From positions 186,001-250,000 of the forward strand of contig NZ_CP046315.1 in assembly GCF_009730335.1 (NCBI RefSeq): a DNA stretch of 64,000 bases, read 5' to 3'. Shown here in pieces: positions 24,284 through 34,421 of the stretch. A program made the translations under genes and the position numbers. The first letter of the stretch is position 1. Each line of letters begins with the position of its first letter. The stretch is from Schaalia odontolytica (GTDB lineage: Bacteria > Actinomycetota > Actinomycetes > Actinomycetales > Actinomycetaceae). The notes below the pieces were generated by a model. The model saw nothing but the letters and a program-made list of their open reading frames with translations. It searched no databases and was not told the origin of the DNA.

Positions 24284-25669
24284 TTACTCGGGCTGAGCTG
24301 CAGCGGCCGCCTGCGCGGCCGCCGGAGCCGCGGCGGCAATAGCATCCAGCTCCGCCTCGCCGTGAGCGCCGGACACGAACCACACCTCGTACACCGAGGG
24401 CGGCAGGGCCACACCCGAGGACAGGAAGGAGTGGAAGAAGGGGGCGTAGCGCCACACCTCCTGGGCGCGCGCCTGGTCGTAGTCGTACACGCCCGAGGAG
24501 GCCGCGGCCTCGCCGAACATGACGGAGAACAGGGATCCCGTGCGCTGGAGACGGTGCGCGACGCCGGCAGCGCTGAGCGCGTCCGACACGATCGTGCTGA
24601 TCTCCTGGGCCGAGGCGTTTACGCGGTCGTACACGCCCTGATCAGCCAGTTCGAGGGTGCGCAGGCCGGCGACCGTGGCCAGGGGGTTGCCCGAGAGCGT
24701 GCCCGCCTGGTAGACGGGGCCCAGGGGGGCCAGCAGGTCCATGACGTCCGCGCGCCCGGCGACGGCCGCCAGGGGCATACCGCCGCCCACGACCTTGCCG
24801 AAGGTCACCAGGTCTGGCACCCAGTCGGCACCCTCCACGCAGGACGCGTCAACGAAGCCGGCACTGTAGCAGCCCGAGGGCGCGCCGTCGACCCACCCGG
24901 CCACGGCCTCGAGGCCCCACCAGCCGGCGGGGTCGACACGGAAGCCGGTGAGGACCTCGTCGAGAATCATGAGCGCGCCGTGCGCGGTGCACAGCCGGCG
25001 GATCTCGCGGTTCCACCCGGGGTGGGGCGGGACCGTGCCCATGTTGGCGGGGGCACCCTCGAAGATAACGGCGGCGATACTGTCACCCACCTGCTCGAAG
25101 CACGCGCGCAGGGCCTCAACATCGTTGTAGGGCAGGACGATCGTCTGGGCGGTGATGGCCTCGGGGACACCGGCAGAACCGGGCAGGCCACCCGTAGCAA
25201 CGCCCGACCCGGCGGCGGCAAGCAGGCCGTCGGAATGGCCGTGGTAATTGCCGGCGAATTTCACGATAAGGTCACGCCCGGTGGCGCCGCGCGCCAGGCG
25301 GATCGCCGTCATCGTCGCCTCGGTGCCCGTGGACACGAAGCGGACACGCTCCGCGAAGGGCACGCGCTCGCGCACGGCGCTGGCCAGCAGCGTCTCAGTT
25401 TCGGTGGGTGCACCGAAGGACAGGCCACGCAAGGCGGCCTCCTGGACGGCTGCCACCACCTCGGGGTGTGCGTGGCCGAGCAGCGCCGGGCCCCACGAGC
25501 CAACAAGGTCCACATAGGAGCGTCCCTCGACGTCGGTGACGCGTGCGCCGCTCGCGCTCGCGATGAAGCGCGGGGTGCCGCCGACGCCGCCGAAGGCGCG
25601 CACGGGCGAGTCGACGCCGCCGGGAATCACGGATTTTGCTTGGGAAAATGCGGTTTCGTTAGTGGTCAT
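24284..25669 (-). CDS. hemL: Glutamate-1-semialdehyde 2,1-aminomutase
   Basis: This PLP enzyme (461 residues) converts glutamate-1-semialdehyde to 5-aminolevulinate in heme synthesis. Landmarks are [20 protein letters not shown] after the PLP-lysine in [17 protein letters not shown] and [12 protein letters not shown]. The ATG at 25669 is used because the 12 in-frame residues before it lie upstream of the normal N-terminus. Between GWWGLEAV and DLVTFGK there are about 25 extra residues with two cysteines compared with usual HemL. The tail is Ala-rich. It is the last gene of the leftward hem operon, 48 bp after hemB. Confidence 0.95.
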   Translation of the reverse strand: MTTNETAFSQAKSVIPGGVDSPVRAFGGVGGTPRFIASASGARVTDVEGRSYVDLVGSWGPALLGHAHPEVVAAVQEAALRGLSFGAPTETETLLASAVRERVPFAERVRFVSTGTEATMTAIRLARGATGRDLIVKFAGNYHGHSDGLLAAAGSGVATGGLPGSAGVPEAITAQTIVLPYNDVEALRACFEQVGDSIAAVIFEGAPANMGTVPPHPGWNREIRRLCTAHGALMILDEVLTGFRVDPAGWWGLEAVAGWVDGAPSGCYSAGFVDASCVEGADWVPDLVTFGKVVGGGMPLAAVAGRADVMDLLAPLGPVYQAGTLSGNPLATVAGLRTLELADQGVYDRVNASAQEISTIVSDALSAAGVAHRLQRTGSLFSVMFGEAAASSGVYDYDQARAQEVWRYAPFFHSFLSSGVALPPSVYEVWFVSGAHGEAELDAIAAAAPAAAQAAAAAQPE

Positions 25670-25717
25670 AGCTACCTTCATCGGGGGTAAGAGGGATAGC
25701 GGCACGCGGAAGCGCGC

Positions 25718-26749
25718 TCAGCGGGTCCGGCGGGCGACCTCGAGGGCCCAGTAGGTGAGGACGGAGTCGGCTCCCGCGCGGAAGATGCCGGTCAGGGATT
25801 CGTCGATGACGCGGGTGCGGTCGATCCACCCGTTGGCGGCGGCGGCCTCGACCATCGCATACTCGCCGGATACCTGGTAGGCGGCGACGGGAATATCGGA
25901 GGCGGCGGCCACGTCGGCCAGCACGTCCAGGTAGGGGCCGGCGGGCTTGACCATCAGCATGTCGGCGCCCTCGGCCGCGTCGAGCAGCGCCTCGAAGAGA
26001 CCCTCGCGTCGGTTCGCGGGGTCCTGCTGGTAGGTGCGTCGGTCGCCCTTGAGCGTGGAACCGACGGCCTCGCGGAAGGGCCCGAAGTAGGCGGACGCAT
26101 ACTTCGCGGAGTAGGCGAGGATGGCGACGTCCGCGTGTCCCGCCTGGTCGAGGGCGGCGCGGATCGCGGCGACCTGGCCGTCCATCATGCCCGAGGGCGA
26201 CACCATGTGTGCGCCCGCGCGCGCCTGGGAAATCGCCATCGCCTGGTAGAGCGGCAGGGTCGCGTCGTTGTCGACACCCCCTTCGGAATCGAGGAGGCCG
26301 CAGTGCCCGTGGTCGGTGAACTCATCCAGGCAGGTGTCCGCGCACACGACGAGCGCGTCGCCGACCTCGGCGCGCACTGCGGCGAGGCCGCGGTTGAGGA
26401 TCCCGTCCTCCGCCCACGCCTGGGAGCCGATCGCGTCGCGGCGGGCGGGCACGCCGAACAGGTCGATGGCACCCACGCCCGCTTCGGCGGCCTCGGCTGC
26501 GGCCCGGCGCAGCGAGTCGATCGTGTGCTGGTACTGGCCCGGCATTGCGGTGATCTCGCGGGGCTCATCGATGTCGTCGCGCACGAAGACGGGCCAGATG
26601 AGCTTGGCGGGATCGACGTGAGTTTCGCGCACGAGCGCGCGCATCGCTGGGGTCGAGCGCAGGCGGCGCGGGCGAATCGTCGGGATCGGGGAGGAGTCCA
26701 CCCCGGCCTCGGCGAGGTAGGAGGTAACGGATTCGGGGACGGTGGTCAT
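25718..26749 (-). CDS. hemB: Porphobilinogen synthase (5-aminolevulinate dehydratase)
   Basis: The 343-residue enzyme joins two 5-aminolevulinates to porphobilinogen. Active-site lysines are in [15 protein letters not shown] and [13 protein letters not shown]. The metal motif reads [14 protein letters not shown]: the first and third Cys of the zinc-type site are kept, but the second is Asp. Its ATG overlaps the hemD stop by ATGA. Confidence 0.95.
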   Translation of the reverse strand: MTTVPESVTSYLAEAGVDSSPIPTIRPRRLRSTPAMRALVRETHVDPAKLIWPVFVRDDIDEPREITAMPGQYQHTIDSLRRAAAEAAEAGVGAIDLFGVPARRDAIGSQAWAEDGILNRGLAAVRAEVGDALVVCADTCLDEFTDHGHCGLLDSEGGVDNDATLPLYQAMAISQARAGAHMVSPSGMMDGQVAAIRAALDQAGHADVAILAYSAKYASAYFGPFREAVGSTLKGDRRTYQQDPANRREGLFEALLDAAEGADMLMVKPAGPYLDVLADVAAASDIPVAAYQVSGEYAMVEAAAANGWIDRTRVIDESLTGIFRAGADSVLTYWALEVARRTR

Positions 26750-27552
26750 GAGTCTCTTTCTTCAGGTGCGTCGGCTTGGGCGGGGCGGTCGAGGGCGTCG
26801 ATGAGGGCGCGGACGATGGCATCGGGTGTGGGGGACGAGGCCTGGGCCGCGACCGCGATCCCCTGCCGACTGGCGGTGGCTGCGGTGGGTGCGCCGATGG
26901 TCACGACCCGAGTTGAGGGGGGCGGCAGGCCGAGGAGCGGGGCGAGGGCGCGCGCCTGGGAGGAGGCGGTGAGGACCGCCGCGTCGTAGTGCCCCGCGCG
27001 GAAATTCCCCGCGATATCGTCGGGAATATCGGTGGCGTCGGCGTGAGTGGTGGTGTAGGCGTCGACGGCCTCGACGCTCCAGCCAAGAGCGCGTAGCCCG
27101 TCTGGCAGCGTGTCGGGCGCTGCCGCCGACCTGGGGATGAGGACCGGGCGCTCACCGGAGGCCGGGGCAGGGAAGCATTCGAGCAGCGCGGCGGCGGATC
27201 CGGCTCCGGTCACGTCCGCACTCACACCCGCGTGGTCGCTGATCCATCGGGCCGTGGCCTCGCCGACGGCGGCGATGCGCGTGCCGAGCGAGCGCGCTCG
27301 TGGAAGGCCAGAAACGACGGCCCGCGCGGCCCTCCAGGAGGAGAACACAACCCACGCGAATCCGCCGTCAGCAAGCCGGTCACGGGCCGCATCGAGCTGC
27401 GCGGAGTCGAGCGGCGTCGACACAGTGAGGGCGAGAGCATCCACCTGAGCCTCGGCCGTCCGCAGGGCGCGCGCGATGGCGTCATCGGACTTGGTGCGGG
27501 TCAGGAGGATCCGCCGCCCGGTCAGGGGTGCGCTCGCGTGGGGCTCGTTCAC
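26746..27552 (-). CDS. hemD: Uroporphyrinogen-III synthase
   Basis: The 268-residue two-lobed protein cyclises hydroxymethylbilane with inversion of ring D. The weakly conserved family is recognised by RRILLTRT at the start, [38 protein letters not shown] and a late [14 protein letters not shown] 27552 overlaps the hemC stop (GTGA); the 82 in-frame residues upstream are antisense-like and not part of the protein. Position between hemC and hemB supports the call. Confidence 0.9.
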   Translation of the reverse strand: MNEPHASAPLTGRRILLTRTKSDDAIARALRTAEAQVDALALTVSTPLDSAQLDAARDRLADGGFAWVVFSSWRAARAVVSGLPRARSLGTRIAAVGEATARWISDHAGVSADVTGAGSAAALLECFPAPASGERPVLIPRSAAAPDTLPDGLRALGWSVEAVDAYTTTHADATDIPDDIAGNFRAGHYDAAVLTASSQARALAPLLGLPPPSTRVVTIGAPTAATASRQGIAVAAQASSPTPDAIVRALIDALDRPAQADAPEERDS

Positions 27553-28583
27553 GAGGATTGCCTCGGCGCTTTCGTCGCTCCCAAGTCGGTGACCTCGGCG
27601 GCGCCTCCCGCGAGCAGCTGGCGCGCCACGTCCTCGCCGAGGCGGGCGGCCTCGTCCAGACCAACCGAGTCCGTGAGCGCGAGCGAGCCTCTCGCCTTGA
27701 CCCGCTCGCGCCCGTCGACGCTCATCACGCGCGCGTCGAGCAAGAGGACCGAGGAGGCCTCGTCCACGCGAGCGAACGCACCCACCGGTGCCGCGCACCC
27801 CGCACCCAGGGCGGAGAGAACGGCCCGCTCGGCGCTGGCCGCGAGCGCAGTCGGCCGATGGTTGAGGGTGCCCAGGAGGGCGTGCAGGAGGGGGTCGTCC
27901 TCGTCGCGCGTTTCGATGGCGAGGGCGCCCTGCGAGGGGGCGGGCATCATGATCGCTGGGTGGAGCACGTCGGTGGCGTGGGCGTCAAGGCCGATGCGCC
28001 GCAGCCCGGCAAGGGCGAGGACGACCGCGTCGAGGCGCTCACCCGTGCCGAGGGCGGAGGGCGCGGTGCCCGCGTCGGCACCCAGGTCGAGGCCGCGCAC
28101 GCGCGAGAGCCTCGTGGGGACGTTGCCGCGCAGGTCGCAGACAAACAGGTCGGGGCGCGCGGCGAGCACCTGGGCGGCGCGCCTGGGCGAGCCCGTGCCG
28201 ACAAGCGCGCCCTCCGGCAGGGATGCCAGAGTCGCCCCGTCGGCTGCGCACAGGGCGTCGCGGGGGTCTTCACGCTGCGGGACGGCAGCGATGCGCAGCC
28301 CCGGCGTGGGGGCGGTGGGCAGGTCCTTGAAGGAGTGAACGGCCAGGTCGCACTCTCCCCCGAGGAGGGCGAGCCGCAGCTGAGCGGCGAACACGCCGAC
28401 GCCACCGAGCGCAGCCAGGGGCTCCGCTGATACGTCGCCGTGCGTGCGCACGACCTCCAGATTGACGCGCACCTCCTCGCCGAGGCGAGCCCCGGCCTCT
28501 TCGATCGCCCGCGCGACGGTGGTGGATTGGGCGAGCGCCAGGCGCGATCCCCTGGTTCCCAGAACGAATGTCCGCGTGGTCAT
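27549..28583 (-). CDS. hemC: Hydroxymethylbilane synthase (porphobilinogen deaminase)
   Basis: The 344-residue enzyme polymerises four porphobilinogens. It starts TFVLGTRGSRLALAQ and has the arginine-rich VGTGSPRRAAQ, the catalytic Asp region HSFKDLPT, and the dipyrromethane-cofactor Cys in LGAGCAAPVGA near residue 260. ATG 28583 overlaps the hemY stop (ATGA). A longer in-frame extension to 28925 is rejected because it lies within hemY. Confidence 0.95.
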   Translation of the reverse strand: MTTRTFVLGTRGSRLALAQSTTVARAIEEAGARLGEEVRVNLEVVRTHGDVSAEPLAALGGVGVFAAQLRLALLGGECDLAVHSFKDLPTAPTPGLRIAAVPQREDPRDALCAADGATLASLPEGALVGTGSPRRAAQVLAARPDLFVCDLRGNVPTRLSRVRGLDLGADAGTAPSALGTGERLDAVVLALAGLRRIGLDAHATDVLHPAIMMPAPSQGALAIETRDEDDPLLHALLGTLNHRPTALAASAERAVLSALGAGCAAPVGAFARVDEASSVLLLDARVMSVDGRERVKARGSLALTDSVGLDEAARLGEDVARQLLAGGAAEVTDLGATKAPRQSS

Positions 28584-30046
28584 AGCAGTCCTTTCGCGCC
28601 CGCGCGGGCGTGTGTGACAACGGAGGCGATGCCAGTTCCCGCGACCCAGGCGCCCGTGAGCGCCACTCCCCCCAGGGGACGCACCTGTTCCTCGAGCGCT
28701 CTCACGCAGCCGCGATACTCTGGCGGCAGGGGTGGGAGCGTGCCGTTCCAGCGGGCGAGGAGGTGGTCGGTGACGGCCTCGGCGGCGATGGTGACGCCGG
28801 TGAGCGTGCGGATGTCGCGCAGGGCCCCCTCGACGGTGACGGCGGGTTCGGCCTCGCCGAGGCGCCCGTAGGACAGGCGCAGTAGGTGCGTGTGGGGCGG
28901 GAGTTGGTCGGCGAGCCAGGGCCACTTGACGTTGAGGTGGGACAGCGCCTTTGCCGCCACCGGCCGCTCCTCGGCGGGGGCGGGCGCGACCAGGAGGCCC
29001 TGGGAGACGGGCGCGTCATCCAGCTCGGGGGCGCGCACGGCCAGGGTGAGGCGCGCGATGGGCGCACCCTCGGGAACGCTCACATCGGGCACGAGGCCGG
29101 GGATGCGCGCCTCGGTCAGCAAGCGCAGGGAGGCGTTGGCGCTGCAGGCGAGGACGAGGCGCTCCGTCGTAACGCTCACCCCCGGCCCGCTCGGCACGGG
29201 TTCAGCTCCGGGGGTGGGCCCGGGCTTGGTCGGCCCGCACTCGAGGGTCCATCCCGCGGCCTCCCGCCTCAGTGAGAACGCGCCCGCGCGGGTCAGGACG
29301 GTTCCCCCGGCCTCTTCGATGGCAGCCCTCAGCGCGTCGACGAGGACGAACATGCCGCCCTCGACGCAGGCTTCGGGGGTGCGGCGCGATCCGGCGGCGG
29401 CCAGACGCGCAGCGACCGCAGCGGCCAGGGATCCGTGACGGGCAGTGTCGGCGCGCAGGCCGGGAGCGACCGTGTCGGTTGCCAGCACGGAAGGATCGGC
29501 AGTGTAGATGCCCGCGATGATCGGCCGCACCGAGCGCTCCAGCACGGCCTCCCCCATGCGCGCGGCCACGAAACCGGCCAGAGTCTCCCCGGCCTCGTCC
29601 ATGCCGATGCCGCCACCCATCGAGCGATCCTCGAGCGCGCGGCGCACCCCGGCCTCGCCGAGCACGTGGGCGCAGTCGGGCGCGTCCGGGTGGGCCGGGA
29701 TTCCCAGGAACGAATCGCGCAGGAAGGGACGCAGCTCCCAGCCGCCGCGCAGGGCGGGGGCGTAGAGGCGGGCGCCCGAGCCGGCAGGCTCGACCGAGGT
29801 CAGCCCCAGGGCCTCCACAATCGAGGAGGTGTCGGTGCCACGCACGACGTATGTCTCCGCGCCCAGGTCCACGTTCGCTCCGCCGACCGTGCCGCGGGCG
29901 ATGAGGCCACCCAGGTAGCCGCGCGCCTCAATCAGAAGGGGACGTACGCCCGCGCGAGCCAGTTCCCACGCGCTCACGAGGCCGGCGATGCCACCGCCGA
30001 CGACGACCGCGCCGGGGTGGCTGGGGATGGCCGCCAGGGGGTTCAT
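28580..30046 (-). CDS. hemY: Coproporphyrinogen III oxidase (coproporphyrin-forming), HemY/CgoX type
   Basis: The 488-residue flavoprotein has the N-terminal FAD site VVVGGGIAGLVSAWELARAG and the C-terminal WVAGTGIASVV FAD block. In Gram-positive bacteria this HemY form oxidises coproporphyrinogen III to coproporphyrin III. No ferrochelatase or ChdC gene lies in the window. It overlaps hemE upstream and hemC downstream by 4 bp each. Confidence 0.9.
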   Translation of the reverse strand: MNPLAAIPSHPGAVVVGGGIAGLVSAWELARAGVRPLLIEARGYLGGLIARGTVGGANVDLGAETYVVRGTDTSSIVEALGLTSVEPAGSGARLYAPALRGGWELRPFLRDSFLGIPAHPDAPDCAHVLGEAGVRRALEDRSMGGGIGMDEAGETLAGFVAARMGEAVLERSVRPIIAGIYTADPSVLATDTVAPGLRADTARHGSLAAAVAARLAAAGSRRTPEACVEGGMFVLVDALRAAIEEAGGTVLTRAGAFSLRREAAGWTLECGPTKPGPTPGAEPVPSGPGVSVTTERLVLACSANASLRLLTEARIPGLVPDVSVPEGAPIARLTLAVRAPELDDAPVSQGLLVAPAPAEERPVAAKALSHLNVKWPWLADQLPPHTHLLRLSYGRLGEAEPAVTVEGALRDIRTLTGVTIAAEAVTDHLLARWNGTLPPLPPEYRGCVRALEEQVRPLGGVALTGAWVAGTGIASVVTHARAGAKGLL

Positions 30047-31140
30047 CGTTCGTCACCCAGCTCGTGCACCAGCTCCACGATGCGCGTCAGCACGTCGGGG
30101 TCGGTCGTGGGTGGCACACCGTGCCCAAGGTTGAAGACGTGCCCCGAGGCGGAGCGCCCAGCGTCGAGGATATCTCGAACAGCCTGTTCGATAACGTTCC
30201 ACGGAGCCTGAAGCAGCGCGGGGTCCAAATTCCCCTGCACGGCCTTCCCAGGCACCTGAGTGACGGCCCACGACAGGTCCGTCTTCCAGTCCACGCCCAC
30301 GCAGTCGGCACCGACCTCGGCCATGTCGGCCAGGATCGGCGCGCTGCCCGTCCCGAAGTGGATGAGCGGAGCACGCTCACCGGTCACCGGGCTGACGGCA
30401 CCCGCGACGCGCTGCGCAACCAAGCGCGAATACGGCGCGACGGATTCCCTATAGGTACGAGGCGAGAGAGACCCCACCCACGAGTCGAAGAGCTGCGCGG
30501 CGCTGGCGCCGGCCTCGATCTGAGCGGTAATAAAGTCGGCACTCACCCACGCACACCAGTTCATGAGAGCATCCCACGCGCCCGGGTCGGACGCCGCGAG
30601 CGACCGCGCGGCCATGTGATCGCGCGAAGGACGCCCCTCGACCATGTATGCGGCCAGGGTGAAGGGGGCGCCGCCGAATCCAATGAGCGACGTGGAGCCT
30701 AGCTCGCGCACCGCCGTTGCGACGCCGTCGCGCACGGACTGGGCTCCCTCGGCGCAGTCACGCGCGCGACCGGTGGAATCGGTCCAGGACCCCTCCCCGT
30801 AACGATGACTCAGCAGCTCATCGATGCTCTCGCGCGTGCGATAGGGATGATCAAGGACCGGGCCAACCCCCGGCTCAATCTCGACACCCACCCCGGCCAG
30901 GCGCAGAGGGACCATGATGTCCGAAAAGAAGATGCCCGCGTCCACGCCGTGGCGCCGCACGGGCTGCACCGTTGCCTCGGCGGCCACGTCAGGGCGCAGG
31001 CAGGCCTCGAGCATGGGCAGGCCGACGTCGGCGCGCAGCTCGCGGTACTCAGGCAGGGAGCGTCCGGCCTGACGCATGAACCACACGGGGGTGGGCCCGC
31101 GTTGCCCGGTCAGGGCGGCGATCAGCGGGGGCGTCGTCAT
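30043..31140 (-). CDS. hemE: Uroporphyrinogen decarboxylase
   Basis: The 365-residue enzyme decarboxylates uroporphyrinogen III to coproporphyrinogen III. It carries the signature WFMRQAGRSLPEYR, then FFSDIMVPLRLAGV, GFGGAPFTLAAYMVEG, and the terminal FNLGHGVPPTTDPD. It is the first gene of the leftward hem operon; GGGAG lies before the ATG. Confidence 0.96.
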   Translation of the reverse strand: MTTPPLIAALTGQRGPTPVWFMRQAGRSLPEYRELRADVGLPMLEACLRPDVAAEATVQPVRRHGVDAGIFFSDIMVPLRLAGVGVEIEPGVGPVLDHPYRTRESIDELLSHRYGEGSWTDSTGRARDCAEGAQSVRDGVATAVRELGSTSLIGFGGAPFTLAAYMVEGRPSRDHMAARSLAASDPGAWDALMNWCAWVSADFITAQIEAGASAAQLFDSWVGSLSPRTYRESVAPYSRLVAQRVAGAVSPVTGERAPLIHFGTGSAPILADMAEVGADCVGVDWKTDLSWAVTQVPGKAVQGNLDPALLQAPWNVIEQAVRDILDAGRSASGHVFNLGHGVPPTTDPDVLTRIVELVHELGDER

Positions 31141-31381
31141 GTGTCTCCCTTAATTTAATGATGTATTCATGCGTTAATTCGCGCATTTCCGTCGTTTTCC
31201 AGTCTAGTTCAAGACAATTTCTCACACGTCGCAAACGCTTGATTTTACGTGCCTTTATGTCCATTTATCCGCAGGAGAGCACCATTTATTTCGTCAACAT
31301 TCCGAAATGACACGGCGTCACCAACAAAAATAGCTTCGCTCCTCTGCCCGCGCTACCCGCGTGCCCTTAAATGGACGAGTT
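31141..31381. promoter_or_regulatory. Divergent hemE/hemA intergenic region
   Basis: About 240 bp, clearly AT-richer than its surroundings, separate the leftward hem operon from hemA. It must contain both promoters. I see AT-rich stretches near 31150-31180 and 31285-31335 but no operator that I can name. Confidence 0.5.
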
Positions 31382-32704
31382 GTGACTATTCATGTGCTCT
31401 CCGCGGACCACCGCTACACCCCCCTTGACGACATCGCCCGGCTCTCCGGCGCGGACGACCTGGGTCCTACCCTCATGCGCTCGCTGCCAAAGGCCCGCGG
31501 AGTCATGGTCTTGCGCACCTGCAATCGCGTCACCGTCTACGTCGATGCTCCGGCCTCGGCCAACCCCCACGCGCTCAAGGACGCGGTCGAGCGCGAGCTA
31601 GCCCAGGCCTCGCACGCGCAGCGCGAGGACGTGCACCTGCGGCACCTGTGGGGTCGCGACGGCCTCGTCGATCTATTTTCAACGGCGGCGGGACTGGAGT
31701 CCATGGTCATCGGCGAGCGCGAAATCGCCGGGCAGATGCGCCGCGCCGCGCACACAGCCTGGGAGGACGGGACCCTCAGCTGCGACCTGGGGCGCGCCGC
31801 CGAACGGGCCTCTGCGACCTCCCGCCGCGTCGCCACCGAGACCGGACTGGCCGGGGCTGGACGATCCGTCGTCGCCGTCGGCCTCGACATGGCTGCGGCT
31901 CACCTGCGACCGTGGGAGGGCGCGCGCGTGCTCATCGTCGGCACGGGCGCCTACGCGGGGGCGACCGTCAGCGCCCTGCACGCGCTCGGCGCATCGGACG
32001 TGGCCGTCTACTCGACGTCCGGGCGCGCACGCGAATTCGCCGAGGGGCGAGGCATCGGCTGGGTTGATGCCGCAGGCCTGCCCTCTGCTCTGGAACGCGC
32101 CCACCTCGTGGTGACGTGCCGAGGGCTGGGAAGCCCCGTCCTGACTCGCGACATGGCCGCCCAGGCCGGGCGTACCGTGGTCCTGGATCTCGCGCTCATG
32201 CGCGACACCGAAAGCTCTGTTGCGTCACTCCCGAACATCACTCTCATCGATCTGCCGACCATCCAGGCGTCGGTCCCAGCCGTCGATGCTGACGCACTGA
32301 CGCGCGCCCGCGCCATCATCGACGAGGAGGTCTCCTCCTTCGAGCGCGGCCTCGGCGCCCGATCCATGGACCCGGTCGTGCGGCACCTGCGCTCACGCGT
32401 TTTCCGCATAGTTGAGGAGGAGATCGATCGCCTCGGCGAGGATCCCCTCTCGACCGACGACGCGGCCCGAGCACTGCGTCACCTGGCCGCGCGCCTCATC
32501 CACAACCCGACCGTCATGGCGCGCAGGGCGGGCGAGGAGAGCCAGCAGGAACGCTACCTGGAGGCCCTGGGCGTGGTCCTCGGCATCGACGAGACCGCCC
32601 TGATTTCGGGGGACGACGCGGCCCCTCACTCTTTCTCGCCAGGTGATCACGGCCGTTCCCGCGGCGGCGTCTGCCCACACGATGTTCATACACTGGGTGC
32701 ATGA
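31382..32704 (+). CDS. hemA: Glutamyl-tRNA reductase
   Basis: The 440-residue NADPH enzyme reduces glutamyl-tRNA to glutamate-1-semialdehyde, the first committed heme step. The catalytic Cys47 sits in VLRTCNRVTVY, followed by GLESMVIGEREI and the nucleotide-binding VLIVGTGAYAG. GTG 31382 gives the usual N-terminus (TIHVLSADHR); GTG 31361 is possible and adds seven residues. The C-terminal dimerisation domain ends in a short extra tail. It overlaps rarD by ATGA. HemA, HemL, HemB, HemC, HemD, HemE and HemY together take glutamyl-tRNA to coproporphyrin III. Confidence 0.95.
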   Translation: MTIHVLSADHRYTPLDDIARLSGADDLGPTLMRSLPKARGVMVLRTCNRVTVYVDAPASANPHALKDAVERELAQASHAQREDVHLRHLWGRDGLVDLFSTAAGLESMVIGEREIAGQMRRAAHTAWEDGTLSCDLGRAAERASATSRRVATETGLAGAGRSVVAVGLDMAAAHLRPWEGARVLIVGTGAYAGATVSALHALGASDVAVYSTSGRAREFAEGRGIGWVDAAGLPSALERAHLVVTCRGLGSPVLTRDMAAQAGRTVVLDLALMRDTESSVASLPNITLIDLPTIQASVPAVDADALTRARAIIDEEVSSFERGLGARSMDPVVRHLRSRVFRIVEEEIDRLGEDPLSTDDAARALRHLAARLIHNPTVMARRAGEESQQERYLEALGVVLGIDETALISGDDAAPHSFSPGDHGRSRGGVCPHDVHTLGA

Positions 32705-33651
32705 GCACCCAGAAGAACGAACCACGCGCACTCGCCCTCGGCGTTTCCTGCTACGTGATCTGGGGATTCTTCCCCCTGTACTTCTCGCTGCTCTCCCCCG
32801 CCGGCGCCGTCGAGGTGATCGTCCACCGCGCGGTGTGGGGCCTGTTCTTCTGTGTTGTTGCGCTCGCTGTGACGGGTTCACTGGGAAAGATCCGCGCGCT
32901 GATCGCCGACCGGGGAGCCCTGTGGCGCCTCGCGGTCGCGGGCGGGCTCGTCGTCATCAACTGGTCGGTGTACGTGTACGCAGTCCTCGCCGGCCACACG
33001 ACTGATGCGGCGGTTGGATACTTCATCAACCCCCTCGTGACGATCGCGCTGGGCCTCATCGTGCTGCACGAGCGCGTCACCCCGATCCAGAAGGTGGCCC
33101 TGGCCCTCGGCGTCGTCGCCGTCGTCATCCTCGTGATCGGCCAGCGCGCGGTCCCAATCGTCTCCCTCACACTCGCCCTGTCCTTCGGCCTGTACTCACT
33201 CGTAAAGAAGGACGTGGCCGCACGCGTCGACCCGCTCGCGGGCATGGCGATCGAGACGGCCGCAGTCTCACCCTTGCTGCTGGGCTACTACGCCTACCTG
33301 GCTGCGACATCCTCGACGTCCTTCCACACGATCGCTTCTTCCGACGACTCTGGGGTGTCCTGGGTGATTCACCTGGCGCTCCTGCTGGGCGCGGGTGCTC
33401 TGACGATGATCCCACTCATCATGTTTGCCTCGGCGGCGAGAGGCCTGACCCTGGGGACGATGGGCTTCCTGCAGTACCTGGGGCCCACCCTGCAGCTCCT
33501 CGTCGCAGTGTTCATTTTCCACGAGACCGTTCCGACATTCCGCTGGATCGCAATGGGCGTCGTGTGGGTGGCGCTAGCGTGCCTGAGTGCCGACTGGCTG
33601 CTTTCCTCCGTGCGCGCCAAGCGCCTGGCGCGCACGGATCACCAGGACTGA
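32701..33651 (+). CDS. rarD: EamA-family permease RarD
   Basis: The 316-residue protein has ten predicted membrane helices in two EamA halves. The RarD-specific start GVSCYVIWGFFPLYFSLL and INWSVYVYAV are clear, as are FINPLVTIALG and the late GFLQYLGPTLQLLVAVF. RarD proteins are transporters of unproven substrate. The gene is translationally coupled to hemA. Confidence 0.85.
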   Translation: MSTQKNEPRALALGVSCYVIWGFFPLYFSLLSPAGAVEVIVHRAVWGLFFCVVALAVTGSLGKIRALIADRGALWRLAVAGGLVVINWSVYVYAVLAGHTTDAAVGYFINPLVTIALGLIVLHERVTPIQKVALALGVVAVVILVIGQRAVPIVSLTLALSFGLYSLVKKDVAARVDPLAGMAIETAAVSPLLLGYYAYLAATSSTSFHTIASSDDSGVSWVIHLALLLGAGALTMIPLIMFASAARGLTLGTMGFLQYLGPTLQLLVAVFIFHETVPTFRWIAMGVVWVALACLSADWLLSSVRAKRLARTDHQD

Positions 33652-33656
33652 GGCCG

Positions 33657-33712
33657 GGCACGTCCGTTACGTCGGGCACGTCGGGGACGTCGAGCACATC
33701 GGGCACGTCGAG
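33657..33712. repeat. Short tandem repeat after rarD
   Basis: Units of about 9 bp built on gggcacgtc repeat imperfectly right after the rarD stop. No function is visible. Confidence 0.5.
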
Positions 33713-33741
33713 CCTGCGAGGAGCACCCACAACCACCGCAC

Positions 33742-33901
33742 CGCGACAAAATTCGCCCAACACGGGGCCTTCACAGGCTCACCCGCGACAAAGTTCGCCC
33801 AGCGCAGCCCCTACTACGGTGTTTTCGCAAAAAACTCGCCCAGCACGCCACAAACCGCCGATTCTAGGCCTTTTCTCGTGCGCTGGGCGAACTTATTTGC
33901 G
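33742..33901. repeat. Module A array: three forward, one reverse copy
   Basis: Forward copies at 33742-33758 (cgcgacaaaattcgccc), 33784-33800 and 33825-33841; reverse copy gggcgaacttatttgcg at 33885-33901. Confidence 0.8.
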
Positions 33902-33928
33902 CACAGGACACAGCCACGTGGCAACTGT

Positions 33929-34174
33929 GAAACCACCATCACCACAGCGACCGCTGATGCAGGCCAACGTGAAACCGCCATCACCAATGCTCGCCCCCAA
34001 ACAGCGACCATTGAAACCACCATCACCTCTGCAACCGAAAAACACATCACAAACGCCCATGTCTCACCCGCAAAGGCGATGACGGTTTCAGTTGGGTCTG
34101 AGCCTGCGCGAGCAAAGGCGATGGCGGTTTCATCTGAAGCTCGCCCTGCGCGAGCAAAGGCGACGCCGGTTTCA
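33929..34174. repeat. Module B array: three forward, three reverse copies
   Basis: Forward gaaaccnccatcacc copies begin at 33929, 33971 and 34013. Reverse copies ending in ggtttca lie at 34070-34090, 34112-34132 and 34154-34174. The spacing is exactly 42 bp within the forward set and again 42 bp within the reverse set. Confidence 0.82.
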
Positions 34175-34240
34175 CGCGAGAGATTTGTGATGCCCGCGGG
34201 CTATGGCGGGGCCTGGCCGAGCGACCAGCGGGCGGCCGAC

Positions 34241-34421
34241 GTTACAAACGTCGTCAAACCACCACGATTTAAATCACCTCGCGAGGACCTCTGTTACAAA
34301 CGTCGTCAATCTGAGCCCAAAAACCAACATTTTCACCGAAAAAGCCATTGGATTGACGACGTTTGTAACAACAACGCAGAAATCCACACGAAAAACTCCT
34401 CGGATTGACGACGTTTGTAAC
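34241..34421. repeat. Module C array: two forward, two reverse copies
   Basis: gttacaaacgtcgtcaa at 34241-34257 and 34293-34309; gattgacgacgtttgtaac at 34351-34369 and 34403-34421. Spacing within each pair is exactly 52 bp, the same as in the forward pair of copy 1 (5866 and 5918). Confidence 0.82.

Noticed and set aside
31141-31381. Heme or iron operator in the hemE/hemA gap
   Set aside because: I looked for DtxR-like palindromes and found none good enough to name.
33587-34408. 273-codon open frame in composite copy 2
   Set aside because: It consists of translated module A, B and C motifs, and no equivalent frame is kept in copy 1.
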